Positions 26,533 through 34,538 of a stretch of 64,000 nucleotides of DNA are shown piece by piece. A program made the position numbers and the translations under genes. Position 1 is the stretch's first letter, and the number at the start of each line of letters is the position of its first letter. Source of the DNA: Flavobacterium sp. KMS (GTDB lineage: Bacteria; Bacteroidota; Bacteroidia; Flavobacteriales; Flavobacteriaceae); NCBI RefSeq assembly GCF_000813005.1, contig NZ_JSYP01000001.1, forward strand, positions 1-64,000, in the 5' to 3' direction. The notes beneath the pieces are model-generated. The model saw only the letters and a list, made by a program, of their open reading frames with translations. It did no database searches and had not been told where the DNA came from.

Positions 26533-27621
26533 ATGAAATATATAAAATTACTATTAATACTATTTTGTTTCCAATTATCAATTGCACAAAACAATACAAA
26601 TTTAGATCAAAGTGAAGGTTATGACATCGTTTTAGTAGCTGGACAATCTAATACGCACTACGGTTATCAACTTAACAAAGCTATCGATACGGTAAGCTCA
26701 AGAGTTTATTCGCTTTATAGATTAGACGGACTTAACTATAGAATTGCACCTGCAAAACCAGTACTAGATTTCTGGACAAGAGCAAATGACAGAGTAAGTT
26801 TCTCTACTACGTTTTCTAACCTTTATGTAAATGACATTTTAAAAAATTCAAAAAGAAAAGTTTTAATTGTTCCTTGCGGATATTCAGGAAGTAGTATTAC
26901 TAGCTGGACAAAAAACCAGAATTTATATAAAGATGCTATGGAAAGAGTAAATTATCTATTAGATAATATTCCTGGAAGTAGATTAACTGCTATACTTTGG
27001 CATCAAGGTGAAGCCAATGTTGGGTGGGCTCCATATCAAACAACGCTTGATCAAATGATTGCTGATATGCGTAGCGACATTCATCAGGAAGATATTCAGG
27101 AAGTCCCATTTATACTTGGTGGTATGGTTCCTTATTGGGCTAATTACAACATTTCAAGAAAGCAACAACAGCAAATTATTAAAGCTACTCCTGATAGAGT
27201 TATGAACACAGGATATGCTGATTCTGAATTTCCTACTGTAATTTCTAAACCTAACAATAATTTTGATGATATTCATTTTGATGCAGCTGGACAAAGAGAA
27301 ATGGGTGCAAGATATTATAATGAATTTCTTAAAATGCAAAAAATCGCATTAGGTTTGAAGATTAATAGATACCATGAAGTTCAATATCAGATTGACTCAA
27401 CAAAAACTATTGCTGTTGATAAAATTGATGTTACAGCCAATAAAAATTTAAAATCAGGAATTGTGTATGATAGTACTGGAAGTAAAGTACTAGAAGTAGA
27501 TAATCTTACTAGCAACAAATTTTCTATAGAGGTTGATAAATTGCCTTTAAGCGACAGCCCATATAAATTACAAATTATAGATTCGTATAATCTTACTCAC
27601 GATTACAAATTCTTTCGCTAG
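26533..27621 (+). CDS. SASA/SGNH-type carbohydrate acetylesterase, tandem paralogue
   Basis: This 362-residue exported paralogue follows 5 bp after the first esterase and is very similar across the catalytic domain (same VAGQSNTHYG, ILWHQGEANVGW and FDDIHFDAAGQREMG blocks). A signal peptide is present (cleavage after SIAQN). The C-terminal 80 residues differ: no YPNP block is seen, and the ending (SPYKLQIIDSYNLTHDYKFF) is only loosely like a sorting domain. The protein may stay in the periplasm or use a divergent sorting signal. The pair clearly arose by tandem duplication with later divergence or replacement of the tail. Confidence 0.82.
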   Translation: MKYIKLLLILFCFQLSIAQNNTNLDQSEGYDIVLVAGQSNTHYGYQLNKAIDTVSSRVYSLYRLDGLNYRIAPAKPVLDFWTRANDRVSFSTTFSNLYVNDILKNSKRKVLIVPCGYSGSSITSWTKNQNLYKDAMERVNYLLDNIPGSRLTAILWHQGEANVGWAPYQTTLDQMIADMRSDIHQEDIQEVPFILGGMVPYWANYNISRKQQQQIIKATPDRVMNTGYADSEFPTVISKPNNNFDDIHFDAAGQREMGARYYNEFLKMQKIALGLKINRYHEVQYQIDSTKTIAVDKIDVTANKNLKSGIVYDSTGSKVLEVDNLTSNKFSIEVDKLPLSDSPYKLQIIDSYNLTHDYKFFR

Positions 27622-27654
27622 GCTAAATATAAATTAGCTTAACTCTTACTTTAT

Positions 27655-27709
27655 AAATCCCTTATTTTGTTTTAATTGAATTAACGATTAAACAGAATAA
27701 GGGATTTTT
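27655..27709 (+). terminator. Terminator of the esterase pair
   Basis: AAATCCCTTATTTTGTTT pairs with AAACAGAATAAGGGATTT with one or two mismatches, and a T-run follows. It lies 34 bp after the second stop. Confidence 0.78.
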
Positions 27710-27723
27710 ATATAATAAAGGTA

Positions 27724-28130
27724 AACAGTAAAGCAAAACCTTAAAAGAAACCTTTGCAGCTCTGAGCCTTTGTAACTTTGAACCTCAAAAAGAGAAACCT
27801 TAGAACCTTTGTATCTCAGTACCTTTAAAAAACTAAATTCTATCCTATTTTAATCATAGCTCATGGTTTCAACCGTATAATACGGTTTGCGATAATGCAT
27901 TGTGCTCCAACGGTTGAAACCGTTGGCAATGTTTATAACATGTTATTTGTATTTACAATACGCTGTAGAGCTATTGGTTTGATTTATATGGCATGAGTTT
28001 CACTCACATCAAAAGACAAGAATGTTTCTGTTTCTATAAAAAACCTCAGAACCTTTAAACCTCAAAGAATGAACCTCAAAAAGAGAAACCTTAGAACCTC
28101 AGAACCTTTGCACCTCTGAACCTTTAAAAG
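27724..28130. repeat. AACCTTTGAACCT-type low-complexity repeat block, with palindrome
   Basis: Two tracts built from units close to AACCTTTGAACCTCTG flank a 20-bp perfect palindrome (27907-27926). Similar tracts occur at 39718-39760, 39940-39985, 61146-61250 (opposite strand) and 61438-61573. Confidence 0.65.
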
Positions 28131-28132
28131 AC

Positions 28133-28846
28133 CTACTCTTCCTTAGTAACTACTACAGATGCTTTAAATCCAGCTGCAAGATTGTTCCAATAGTCATGAA
28201 CAATCACATTTTTTTGATCATCTAGTATTTGGATTTCGGCAGTATTACCTCCTAAAGTACCTATATTTAGTGCTTCGAACTCCATTTTATTAAATCCTTT
28301 TTCGAGAATGATTTTGATGTCTTTAAAATTAACATCCAAAAATATTTCCGACTGTATAACTTTATCATTAGAAGATACCTTAACCAAATCGCCATCAATT
28401 GCTCCAAAATCTCTAAGCCTGATAATAAAATAATTTGCTTTGGTTTTAAAATCTCCAAACGAAATATTCTGTTTAAGCAACGTCCCTCTTCCTTCTTTTA
28501 AACCTTGATCTTTTAGTGTTTTATTCAAATCTTTTTCCATTCCTGGTATGAATCTATCTCCAGGATTTGCAAATTCATCAGAAGGTGTCATTGTAAAGCT
28601 ATCTTTTTTACCTATTTGATATGTAGAGTTTAATTGTGACTGTACGGGCGCAATACTTGTGCTATTAAAAACATTTGGTGCTTTTATACTAGGTATTTCA
28701 GGCGGAATTGTTCCCGCAGGCGGTATTTTTTTAGGCTTAATGCCAAAACTTGCCGGAGGAATTGGTTTAAACTTAGTATTAAATTCTGCTTGAGCTGATG
28801 CTGTAACAGTTGTGATTAATAGTATAAAAAATAAAAGCTGTTTCAT
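28133..28846 (-). CDS. Conserved secreted protein of unknown function
   Basis: This 237-residue protein has a clear Sec signal (MKQLLFFILLITTVTASAQA) and no lipobox. A proline-rich stretch follows (residues about 27-60, IPPASFG, KKIPPAGTIPPEIPSIKAP), then a region with EFANPGDRFIPGMEKDLNKT. The last 110 residues look like a beta-sandwich (NYFIIRLRDFGAIDGDLVKV, then FNKMEFEALNIGTLGG). No family was recognised. It stands alone, with a TATTTTTG promoter box at 28903-28910. Confidence 0.75.
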   Translation of the reverse strand: MKQLLFFILLITTVTASAQAEFNTKFKPIPPASFGIKPKKIPPAGTIPPEIPSIKAPNVFNSTSIAPVQSQLNSTYQIGKKDSFTMTPSDEFANPGDRFIPGMEKDLNKTLKDQGLKEGRGTLLKQNISFGDFKTKANYFIIRLRDFGAIDGDLVKVSSNDKVIQSEIFLDVNFKDIKIILEKGFNKMEFEALNIGTLGGNTAEIQILDDQKNVIVHDYWNNLAAGFKASVVVTKEE

Positions 28847-28902
28847 TCGGGTATAATATTATGGAATCAATTTTTAGATTTTTTTAAAATCAAGAGTATA
28901 CG

Positions 28903-28934
28903 CAAAAATAGCATAATTTAAATGGGCTCTACAA
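28903..28934 (-). promoter_or_regulatory. Promoter of the 28133-28846 secreted-protein gene
   Basis: On the minus strand TTG (28934-28932) and TATTTTTG (28910-28903) are separated by 21 bp, close to the Bacteroidota arrangement. The start codon is about 55 bp downstream. Confidence 0.55.
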
Positions 28935-29138
28935 CTTTAAGAGTTTTATAACAATATATTAGGCTAATTTTTAGATACAAAAAACCTGCCAAAAAATTAT
29001 AAAAGACTTAATTAGCATTACATAATATTAAAACTTTTCTTTCAAATTTTTAATATAAAAAAAATATACTATTTTGATAATTAATAACTTATTCATAACT
29101 TCAATGCTTAAATTTACCATTATTAAAACCTCATAAAA

Positions 29139-30059
29139 ATGGATTATATAGACTATTATAAAACATTAGGAATCACAAAATCTGCGACTGAAGCCGAAAT
29201 CAAGAAAGCGTATAGAAAGCTGGCTAGAAAGTACCATCCTGATTTGAATCCGAATGATAAAGAAGCCGAGCAAAAATTCAAAGAAATAAACGAAGCTAAT
29301 GAAGTTTTAAGCAATCCTGAGAATCGTAAAAAATACGACAAATACGGAAAAGACTGGAAACATGCTGAGGAGTTTGAAAAAGCAGGATATGATCCTAACC
29401 AGCAACAATATTCCAGACAACAACAAAGTAATCCCGATTATTCTGGTTTTGGCGGAGGTGATTTTTCGGGAAGTGATTTTTCTGAATTCTTCAATTCTAT
29501 GTACGGTTCTGGCGGAAGAAGTTCCAGAGGTCAGGCTAAATACAGAGGACAAGATTTTAATGCCGAATTACAATTAGATCTGGCATCGGCCTATACTACG
29601 CACAAACAAAATCTGACTGTGAACGGCAAGAATATCAGAATTACAATTCCTGCTGGGGTAGAAAACGGACAAATTATAAAAATTCCTGGTCATGGCGGTC
29701 CTGGAGCAAATGGTGGCCCAAATGGCGATTTGTATATTACGTTTGTAATTGCAAACGATTCTGATTTTAAAAGAGAAGGAAATAATCTATACGCTGATGT
29801 TGATCTTGATTTATACACGGCAATTTTAGGAGGCGAAGTTTTAGTAAATACTTTTGATGGAAAAGTAAAAATTAAAGTTCCTGCAGAAACTCAACCCGGA
29901 ACTAAAGTTAAACTAAAAGGGAAAGGTTTTCCTGTATATAAAAAAGACAATCAGTTTGGAGATTTGTATATTACTTATACCATCAAAATTCCAACAAATT
30001 TATCCGAAAAGGAAAAAGAATTATTCCAAGAATTAGCTAAAATAAGAAATCATGAATAG
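29139..30059 (+). CDS. cbpA: DnaJ-class co-chaperone, CbpA type
   Basis: This 306-residue cytoplasmic co-chaperone stimulates DnaK. The N-terminal J domain ([20 protein letters not shown] onward) carries the HPD motif in [12 protein letters not shown] (about residues 30-41). A Gly/Phe-rich linker follows ([20 protein letters not shown]). The C-terminal substrate-binding domains are present ([20 protein letters not shown] and [22 protein letters not shown], the latter in two parts). No CxxCxGxG zinc repeats are seen, which separates it from DnaJ. It overlaps the next gene, cbpM, by 8 nt, as expected for this pair. Confidence 0.93.
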   Translation: MDYIDYYKTLGITKSATEAEIKKAYRKLARKYHPDLNPNDKEAEQKFKEINEANEVLSNPENRKKYDKYGKDWKHAEEFEKAGYDPNQQQYSRQQQSNPDYSGFGGGDFSGSDFSEFFNSMYGSGGRSSRGQAKYRGQDFNAELQLDLASAYTTHKQNLTVNGKNIRITIPAGVENGQIIKIPGHGGPGANGGPNGDLYITFVIANDSDFKREGNNLYADVDLDLYTAILGGEVLVNTFDGKVKIKVPAETQPGTKVKLKGKGFPVYKKDNQFGDLYITYTIKIPTNLSEKEKELFQELAKIRNHE

Positions 30060-30357
30060 TGAAAATTTAATCCAGATAAAGCAATTTTGTATATATCATG
30101 AAATTGAAGATACCTTTATAGCTAAGCTAAATAATTATGGTTTAGTAGAAATTATTGTTCTGGAAGAAGAACAATATTTGCAACCTGAACAATTACCTGA
30201 TATCGAAAAAATGATACGCTTGCATTATGATCTCAAAATTAATTTAGAAGGTATCGATGCTATTGCTCATTTATTAAATAAGATTGAATCATTACAAAAA
30301 GACCTTACTGCGACCCAAAATAAGCTTCGCCTTTTTGAACAATATCAAGTTGACTAA
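30052..30357 (+). CDS. cbpM: Chaperone modulator CbpM-like protein
   Basis: This 101-residue protein overlaps the end of the CbpA gene by 8 nt. The pattern, an N-terminal [20 protein letters not shown], a central [20 protein letters not shown] and a C-terminal helix ([20 protein letters not shown]), fits the CbpM/MerR-like family that binds the J domain of CbpA. It has no signal sequence. The position and size are as usual for this partner. Confidence 0.85.
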   Translation: MNSENLIQIKQFCIYHEIEDTFIAKLNNYGLVEIIVLEEEQYLQPEQLPDIEKMIRLHYDLKINLEGIDAIAHLLNKIESLQKDLTATQNKLRLFEQYQVD

Positions 30358-30598
30358 TTTAATTAGTATACTTAATTATAATGATGTTGCTTATACGAAT
30401 ATATTTCTTCGGAATAATATTCCTTTAATTCTAAAAGACTTCTTGCTTTTAGTGATTTTCTTTATGAAACTTAACTAAATGCAAGTAGTCTTTTTATTTT
30501 CAAATTACGCTGACAAGAAATAAATGGATTCATTCAATTAGTTTTTTCATCCTCTTAAAACAGGTATTTATACGTAACGACTAGATTTTTAAATGCAT

Positions 30599-30606
30599 TA
30601 ATTTTG
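30599..30606 (+). promoter_or_regulatory. -7 box upstream of the Hint-like gene
   Basis: TAATTTTG matches TAnnTTTG, 49 bp before the ATG at 30656. The preceding 240 bp after cbpM show no other gene. Confidence 0.45.
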
Positions 30607-30655
30607 AGTCATATTTTTTTTAATACAGTCTACAACTTCCTAAAAAAAATGCACT

Positions 30656-31168
30656 ATGAAAAACAATTTCACCCCAACTTCCAATGCTTTAATTACAATT
30701 CCCAGAGGTTTAAAACCAATAGATCATTTTGAAAAAGGAGATGCTGTATCGGCAATATCAGTAAAACTATACAGGGGAAAAATTAAATTATCATCATCTA
30801 AAGCAAAAATTTCTTTTAGTGCAGGTAATCAATACCAATCGAATAAGATGGTATATATGACTTTAGATCGTAATGATACTCCTTATTTAGTTTGTAACTC
30901 TAATTTGCCTTTTTTACTCCCAAATGGAAAATATACCAGAGCCGACAAACTTTTTTCTGGACAGGAAATAGTTGATAAAAACGGAAAATCATTAAAAATA
31001 GATAATCTTAGTATTAAAAATCAGAAAGGTAGCTTACCTCATATTTCTACAAACATAAAATGGGACAATACTCCAAATGGTCACTTATTGTTAGTAAATG
31101 ATATTGTAGTGGGTGATTTTATACTACAAGTCTATTTTGACCAATTACCACATGAAATGATACAGTAA
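30656..31168 (+). CDS. Small Hint (Hedgehog/intein)-like protein lacking the splicing residues
   Basis: I do not recognise this 170-residue protein with certainty. Its motif order resembles the Hint fold: an N-terminal block NALITIPRGLKPIDHFEKGD (about residues 9-28, compare Cys..GT.V.t..G...I..I..GD), a middle block TPYLVCNSNLPFLLPNGKYT followed by RADKLFSGQEIVD (compare T..HPF..........A..L..G), and an end block NGHLLLVNDIVVGDFILQVY. The catalytic block-A Cys and the block-B His are missing, so self-splicing or cleavage is not expected. There is no signal peptide. A PhyH-type dioxygenase gene follows after 44 bp, so the two may form a functional pair. Confidence 0.5.
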   Translation: MKNNFTPTSNALITIPRGLKPIDHFEKGDAVSAISVKLYRGKIKLSSSKAKISFSAGNQYQSNKMVYMTLDRNDTPYLVCNSNLPFLLPNGKYTRADKLFSGQEIVDKNGKSLKIDNLSIKNQKGSLPHISTNIKWDNTPNGHLLLVNDIVVGDFILQVYFDQLPHEMIQ

Positions 31169-31212
31169 ATCTGATTATTTCTTAATTTTAAACCACATCT
31201 ATATTTTAAACT

Positions 31213-32130
31213 ATGCCTTGGAATATTCTTGAAAATCTATGGAATCGTACTTTAAACCCAAATACGTTTACTACTAATAAAAATATAACTTGGGATAAAG
31301 AAATTGAAATGCTTTACCAATTTGGAATTAGCATGGAAGATACTTTACAATATCTGTATTTTGAGAAACCCGATTTTGAAGCTTTTAAAATTTGGATTAA
31401 CAAAAATAAGAAAGACAAAACTTTAGAACCTGAGGACCTTACTGAAAATGTACTGTCGGATGATGATCTAGCTTTTTGGAATAAAAACGGTTATGTTATT
31501 GTAAAAAATGCTATTTCTAAAAAAGATTGCAAAGACACACAACTTGCTATTTGGGATTTCTTAAAAATGGATCCTGATAAAAGGGAATCATGGTATAACA
31601 ATCATCAAGATCAAAAAGGATTGATGCTTAATTTTTCTGATCATGAAACGTTAAATAAAAATAGACTTTCTCCTCGTATAAAAAAAGCGTATGAACAGCT
31701 TTATAAAACTAACGGCATATATAAAACGATTGATAAAGTAAGCTTTAATCCGCCAGAAACTCAGAAATTTGTTTTTTTAGGCGGCGCTCTTCATTGGGAT
31801 GTTAGTTTAAGTTTGCCTATTAGTTTTGGCTTGCAAGGACTACTTTATCTAACTGATTGTGGCGCTCAAGATGGTGCTTTTCATTGTGTTCCTGGATTTC
31901 ATAACAAAATAGATTCTTGGTTAAAAAACCTTGAGTCTGATATAAACCCTCGAGAGGAAATTTTTAAAATAACTCAACCTGTGCCAATTGTCGCAAATGC
32001 CGGCGATTTTATTATTTGGCAAAATACATTGCCTCATTGTGCATCTGCAAACCGAGGTACATCTCCTAGAATGGTACAATATCTTACTTATTTCCCTAAT
32101 GATTATACTAGCAACGAAAAATGGATATAG
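31213..32130 (+). CDS. Phytanoyl-CoA dioxygenase (PhyH) family Fe(II)/2-oxoglutarate enzyme
   Basis: This 305-residue cytoplasmic enzyme shows the double-stranded beta-helix pattern of PhyH proteins: KNGYVIVKNAISKKDC at the start of the domain (about 91-106), the metal ligands HWD (194-196) and His275 in TLPHCASAN, and the 2-oxoglutarate Arg in RGTSPRMVQY (about 286). It therefore looks catalytically complete. The hydroxylated substrate is unknown, as in most bacterial members. The N-terminal 80 residues (WNILENLWNRTLNPNTF onward) are an extra region outside the core. It follows the Hint-like gene by 44 bp. Confidence 0.85.
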   Translation: MPWNILENLWNRTLNPNTFTTNKNITWDKEIEMLYQFGISMEDTLQYLYFEKPDFEAFKIWINKNKKDKTLEPEDLTENVLSDDDLAFWNKNGYVIVKNAISKKDCKDTQLAIWDFLKMDPDKRESWYNNHQDQKGLMLNFSDHETLNKNRLSPRIKKAYEQLYKTNGIYKTIDKVSFNPPETQKFVFLGGALHWDVSLSLPISFGLQGLLYLTDCGAQDGAFHCVPGFHNKIDSWLKNLESDINPREEIFKITQPVPIVANAGDFIIWQNTLPHCASANRGTSPRMVQYLTYFPNDYTSNEKWI

Positions 32131-32471
32131 GTCACAATATGCTATAAAACACTTTCTTATTTGTGTTAAAAAACAATCTTTAATTGGTTTAAGAAGTTTC
32201 TCTTATTCGCAATCTCGCGTGAGGGATGGCAACAGAAAGCCCACAGCCTGACGAAGGAAGTGCGAGGACTTGCCGTGAACAGCCCGACCCGTAGGGACAC
32301 GCCCAAATCTTGAAATTTTATCACAAAAACTGGTTATTTATAAGGAATTATTAGCGCTGTTTTACAGATTTTCTTGTGCATTTTTTATAAATTGCAGCAT
32401 ATTAATCTAACTATGAATTGCTCTTTAAAACCACAAAAAAGCAGTTCGAAAACACACAAAACAACCTTATA
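32131..32471. other. Intergenic region with a GC-rich element
   Basis: The 341 bp between the PhyH and RidA genes contain a block at about 32205-32312 with much higher GC than its surroundings. The rest is AT-rich with no clear promoter. Confidence 0.55.
32205..32312. ncRNA. GC-rich structured element (repeat or RNA candidate)
   Basis: This roughly 108-bp block contains GCGTGAGGGATGG near its left side and GACCCGTAGGGACACGCCC near its right, so GCGTG can pair with CACGC and enclose the element. Inside, AAGTGCGAGGACTT can form a small hairpin. Its composition is unlike the neighbouring AT-rich DNA. I recall similar blocks in other Flavobacterium genomes, but cannot check this here. It could be a mobile repeat or a small RNA. 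Confidence 0.4.
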
Positions 32472-32858
32472 ATGAAAAGAGAAAACATCTTGACGGGATC
32501 ACCATGGGAGGACAAAATGGGATACTGTCGCGCAGTTCGCATTGGTAACATCGTAGAAGTTTCGGGAACTGTTGCAATTGTTGATGGCGACAAAGTTAAA
32601 GCAGATGATGCTTACGCACAAACTTTGAACATACTGGAAAGAGTCGAAAAAGTATTGGAAGATTTAGGAATCGGCATGAAAGACGTAATTAGAACACGAA
32701 TTTTTACCACCGATATTTCGACTTTTGAATCTGTAGCTGGAGCACATTCGGCGTTTTTTAAAGATATAAAACCAACAACTGGTTTTTACGAAATTAGTAA
32801 ACTTGTATCTCCTGAATACTTGGTAGAAATAGAATTTACTGCTGTAATTGTAGAATAA
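32472..32858 (+). CDS. RidA/YjgF/Rid family protein
   Basis: The start at 32472 (MKRENILTGSPWEDKMGYCR) gives 128 residues, the usual length for this family; an in-frame ATG at 32418 would add 18 residues without family similarity. RidA proteins hydrolyse reactive enamine/imine intermediates. The core is well kept: GYCRAVRIGNIVEVSGTVAI, then DAYAQTLNILERVEKVLEDL, and the conserved Arg in DVIRTRIFTTDIS (about 76-88). The C-terminus ends LVEIEFTAVIVE as is typical. This Bacteroidota variant may differ from true RidA in substrate. Confidence 0.88.
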   Translation: MKRENILTGSPWEDKMGYCRAVRIGNIVEVSGTVAIVDGDKVKADDAYAQTLNILERVEKVLEDLGIGMKDVIRTRIFTTDISTFESVAGAHSAFFKDIKPTTGFYEISKLVSPEYLVEIEFTAVIVE

Positions 32859-32922
32859 CAAACAATCATTAAATTATAAAAATCAAACACGACTCGAGCC
32901 TGAAAGAGCGAACAGACGAAGT

Positions 32923-33008
32923 AATTTCACTAATTACCACAAATTCATTTGTGAAATTAATATCACAAACTAAGTTAGCCTTTAGAATTAGTGGTAATTA
33001 GTGAAATT
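32923..33008. repeat. Inverted repeat with 18-bp perfect arms
   Basis: AATTTCACTAATTACCAC (32923-32940) and GTGGTAATTAGTGAAATT (32991-33008) are exact reverse complements 50 bp apart. The right arm directly adjoins the -33 box of the ClC promoter. Confidence 0.7.
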
Positions 33009-33036
33009 TGTGTTCAAAACTGATTTATTATATTTG
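33007..33036 (+). promoter_or_regulatory. Promoter of the ClC channel gene
   Basis: TTTG (33007-33010) and TATATTTG (33029-33036) are separated by 18 bp, a full match to the Bacteroidota promoter. The ATG at 33067 follows 30 bp later. The -33 box overlaps the end of the inverted repeat. Confidence 0.68.
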
Positions 33037-33066
33037 TACCCACACAAGCACAGTTAACCTTCTTTA

Positions 33067-34293
33067 ATGAATTTAAAAGCAACTATACTTCTCATTCTCA
33101 AATGGATTTTCATTTGTGTTTTAATAGGTGTTTTATCGGGATCTGCTTCGGCGTTTTTTTTAATTACTTTAGAATTTGTTACTCAATATAGAATCCTACA
33201 CGATTGGATTATCTGGCTTTTGCCAATTGGCGGATTACTTGTAGGTTTTAGCTATTATTACTTAGGGAAAGATGTTGTAAAAGGCAATAATTTATTGCTC
33301 GAAGAATATGAAAATCCTAAGCAAATTATTCCGCTAAAAATGGCCCCTTTAGTTTATTTTGGAACTATAATCACTCATTTATTTGGTGGTTCGGCTGGTC
33401 GCGAAGGTACTGCAGTACAAATGGGCGGTGCAATTGCTGATCAATTTACCCGAATCTTTAAACTTGATAATTCTGAAAGAAAAACATTAATTATCTTAGG
33501 GATTAGTGCTGGTTTTGCTTCTGTTTTTGGAACACCATTAGCTGGTGCTATTTTTGCCCTTGAAGTTGTATATTTTAGTAAAATTAACTTAAAAAGCATT
33601 TTGCTTTCTTTTTTAGTGGCTTACGCAGCTTATTTTACTGTCGAAATTTGGCAGGTAAAACACACTCATTATAGTATTCCGCTTGTGCCGGAAATCACCG
33701 CGACTAATCTATTTTATACTTCAATTTGTGGAGCTTTATTTGGGTTTGCTGCTTTATTATTCTCCCGTAGCACACATTTTTGGGGTTCGTTATTCTCTAA
33801 AACGATAAAATATCCTCCACTTCGTCCTTTTGTTGGCGGAATCATTCTGGCAATTGCTATTGCTGGTTTCGGATTTTCAAAATTCTCAGGATTAGGAGTT
33901 CCAGTAATTGTTGACGCTTTTACAAATACTAATGCCTGGTATGATTTCTTACTCAAGATTCTCTTTACCGGATTTACTTTGGGTGCTGGTTTTAAAGGCG
34001 GAGAAGTTACCCCCCTGTTTTTTGTAGGCGCAACTTTTGGTAGTGCTTTATCTCTCATTGTTCCTATGCCGATTGCGCTTCTTGCCGGAATGGGTTTTGT
34101 TGCCGTTTTTTCTGGTGCAACCCACACTCCTATTGCTTGCACCGTTATGGGAATAGAACTTTTTGGTATTGAAAGCGGAATTTTTATTGCCATTGCCTGT
34201 GTTATAGCCTACTTATCATCGGGTTCTGTAGGCATTTACAAATCGCAAATTGTAAGAGGTCCTAAATATGATTTGTATCAGAAATGGTTTTGA
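33067..34293 (+). CDS. ClC family voltage-gated anion channel/antiporter
   Basis: This 408-residue inner-membrane protein has ten or more hydrophobic segments and ClC signatures. GGSAGREGTAVQMGGAIADQ (about residues 108-127) contains the gating-Glu motif in the GREGT form. GFKGGEVTPLFFVGATFG (about 309-326) matches the second, GK.F.P-like motif. It has no C-terminal CBS domains. Chloride/proton exchange is the common activity, but the GREGT variant occurs in several prokaryotic subgroups, including some fluoride carriers, so the ion is not decided. No fluoride riboswitch was seen upstream. It has its own promoter and no obvious operon partner. Confidence 0.88.
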   Translation: MNLKATILLILKWIFICVLIGVLSGSASAFFLITLEFVTQYRILHDWIIWLLPIGGLLVGFSYYYLGKDVVKGNNLLLEEYENPKQIIPLKMAPLVYFGTIITHLFGGSAGREGTAVQMGGAIADQFTRIFKLDNSERKTLIILGISAGFASVFGTPLAGAIFALEVVYFSKINLKSILLSFLVAYAAYFTVEIWQVKHTHYSIPLVPEITATNLFYTSICGALFGFAALLFSRSTHFWGSLFSKTIKYPPLRPFVGGIILAIAIAGFGFSKFSGLGVPVIVDAFTNTNAWYDFLLKILFTGFTLGAGFKGGEVTPLFFVGATFGSALSLIVPMPIALLAGMGFVAVFSGATHTPIACTVMGIELFGIESGIFIAIACVIAYLSSGSVGIYKSQIVRGPKYDLYQKWF

Positions 34294-34524
34294 TATAGCA
34301 TTTAGTTACAGTATGCAGTTGCAGCTCTCAGTACCAGTCTCAGTTTTCAGTTGCGATTGCAGTTAAAAAATCAAATCTAAAGTTGTTCACTGAAAACCGC
34401 AACTGCGACTGAAAACTTAAAGTTATAAACTAACAACTATAAACCAACAACTATCAACTAAAAATAAGAAGATATAAAAGCATGTTAATGTCTAAAATGT
34501 TTTCAGGTTTACAGTAAAAAAATG

Positions 34525-34532
34525 TAAATTCG
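34525..34532 (+). promoter_or_regulatory. -7 box just before the nrnA start codon
   Basis: TAAATTCG is one base from TAnnTTTG and ends 6 nt before the ATG at 34539, which would give a very short or absent leader. It lies after a 245-bp gap that holds an imperfect inverted repeat of CAGTTGC/GCAACTG units. Confidence 0.4.
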
Positions 34533-34538
34533 CACACT

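Larger units (their letters stand above)
27622..28132. other. Intergenic region with terminator and repeats
   Basis: The 511 bp hold the esterase terminator (27655-27709), low-complexity AACCTTTGAACCT-type tracts (about 27724-27835 and 28040-28130), and a block with the perfect 20-bp palindrome CCAACGGTTGAAACCGTTGG at 27907-27926. No gene was found. Confidence 0.65.

Noticed and set aside
30656..31168. Active intein or self-splicing element
   Set aside because: The block-A Cys and block-B His are absent and the protein is not inserted in a host gene.
32980..33066. Fluoride riboswitch before the ClC gene
   Set aside because: The leader is only about 25-30 nt and no GGNGAUG or CUGAUGG-type core was found.
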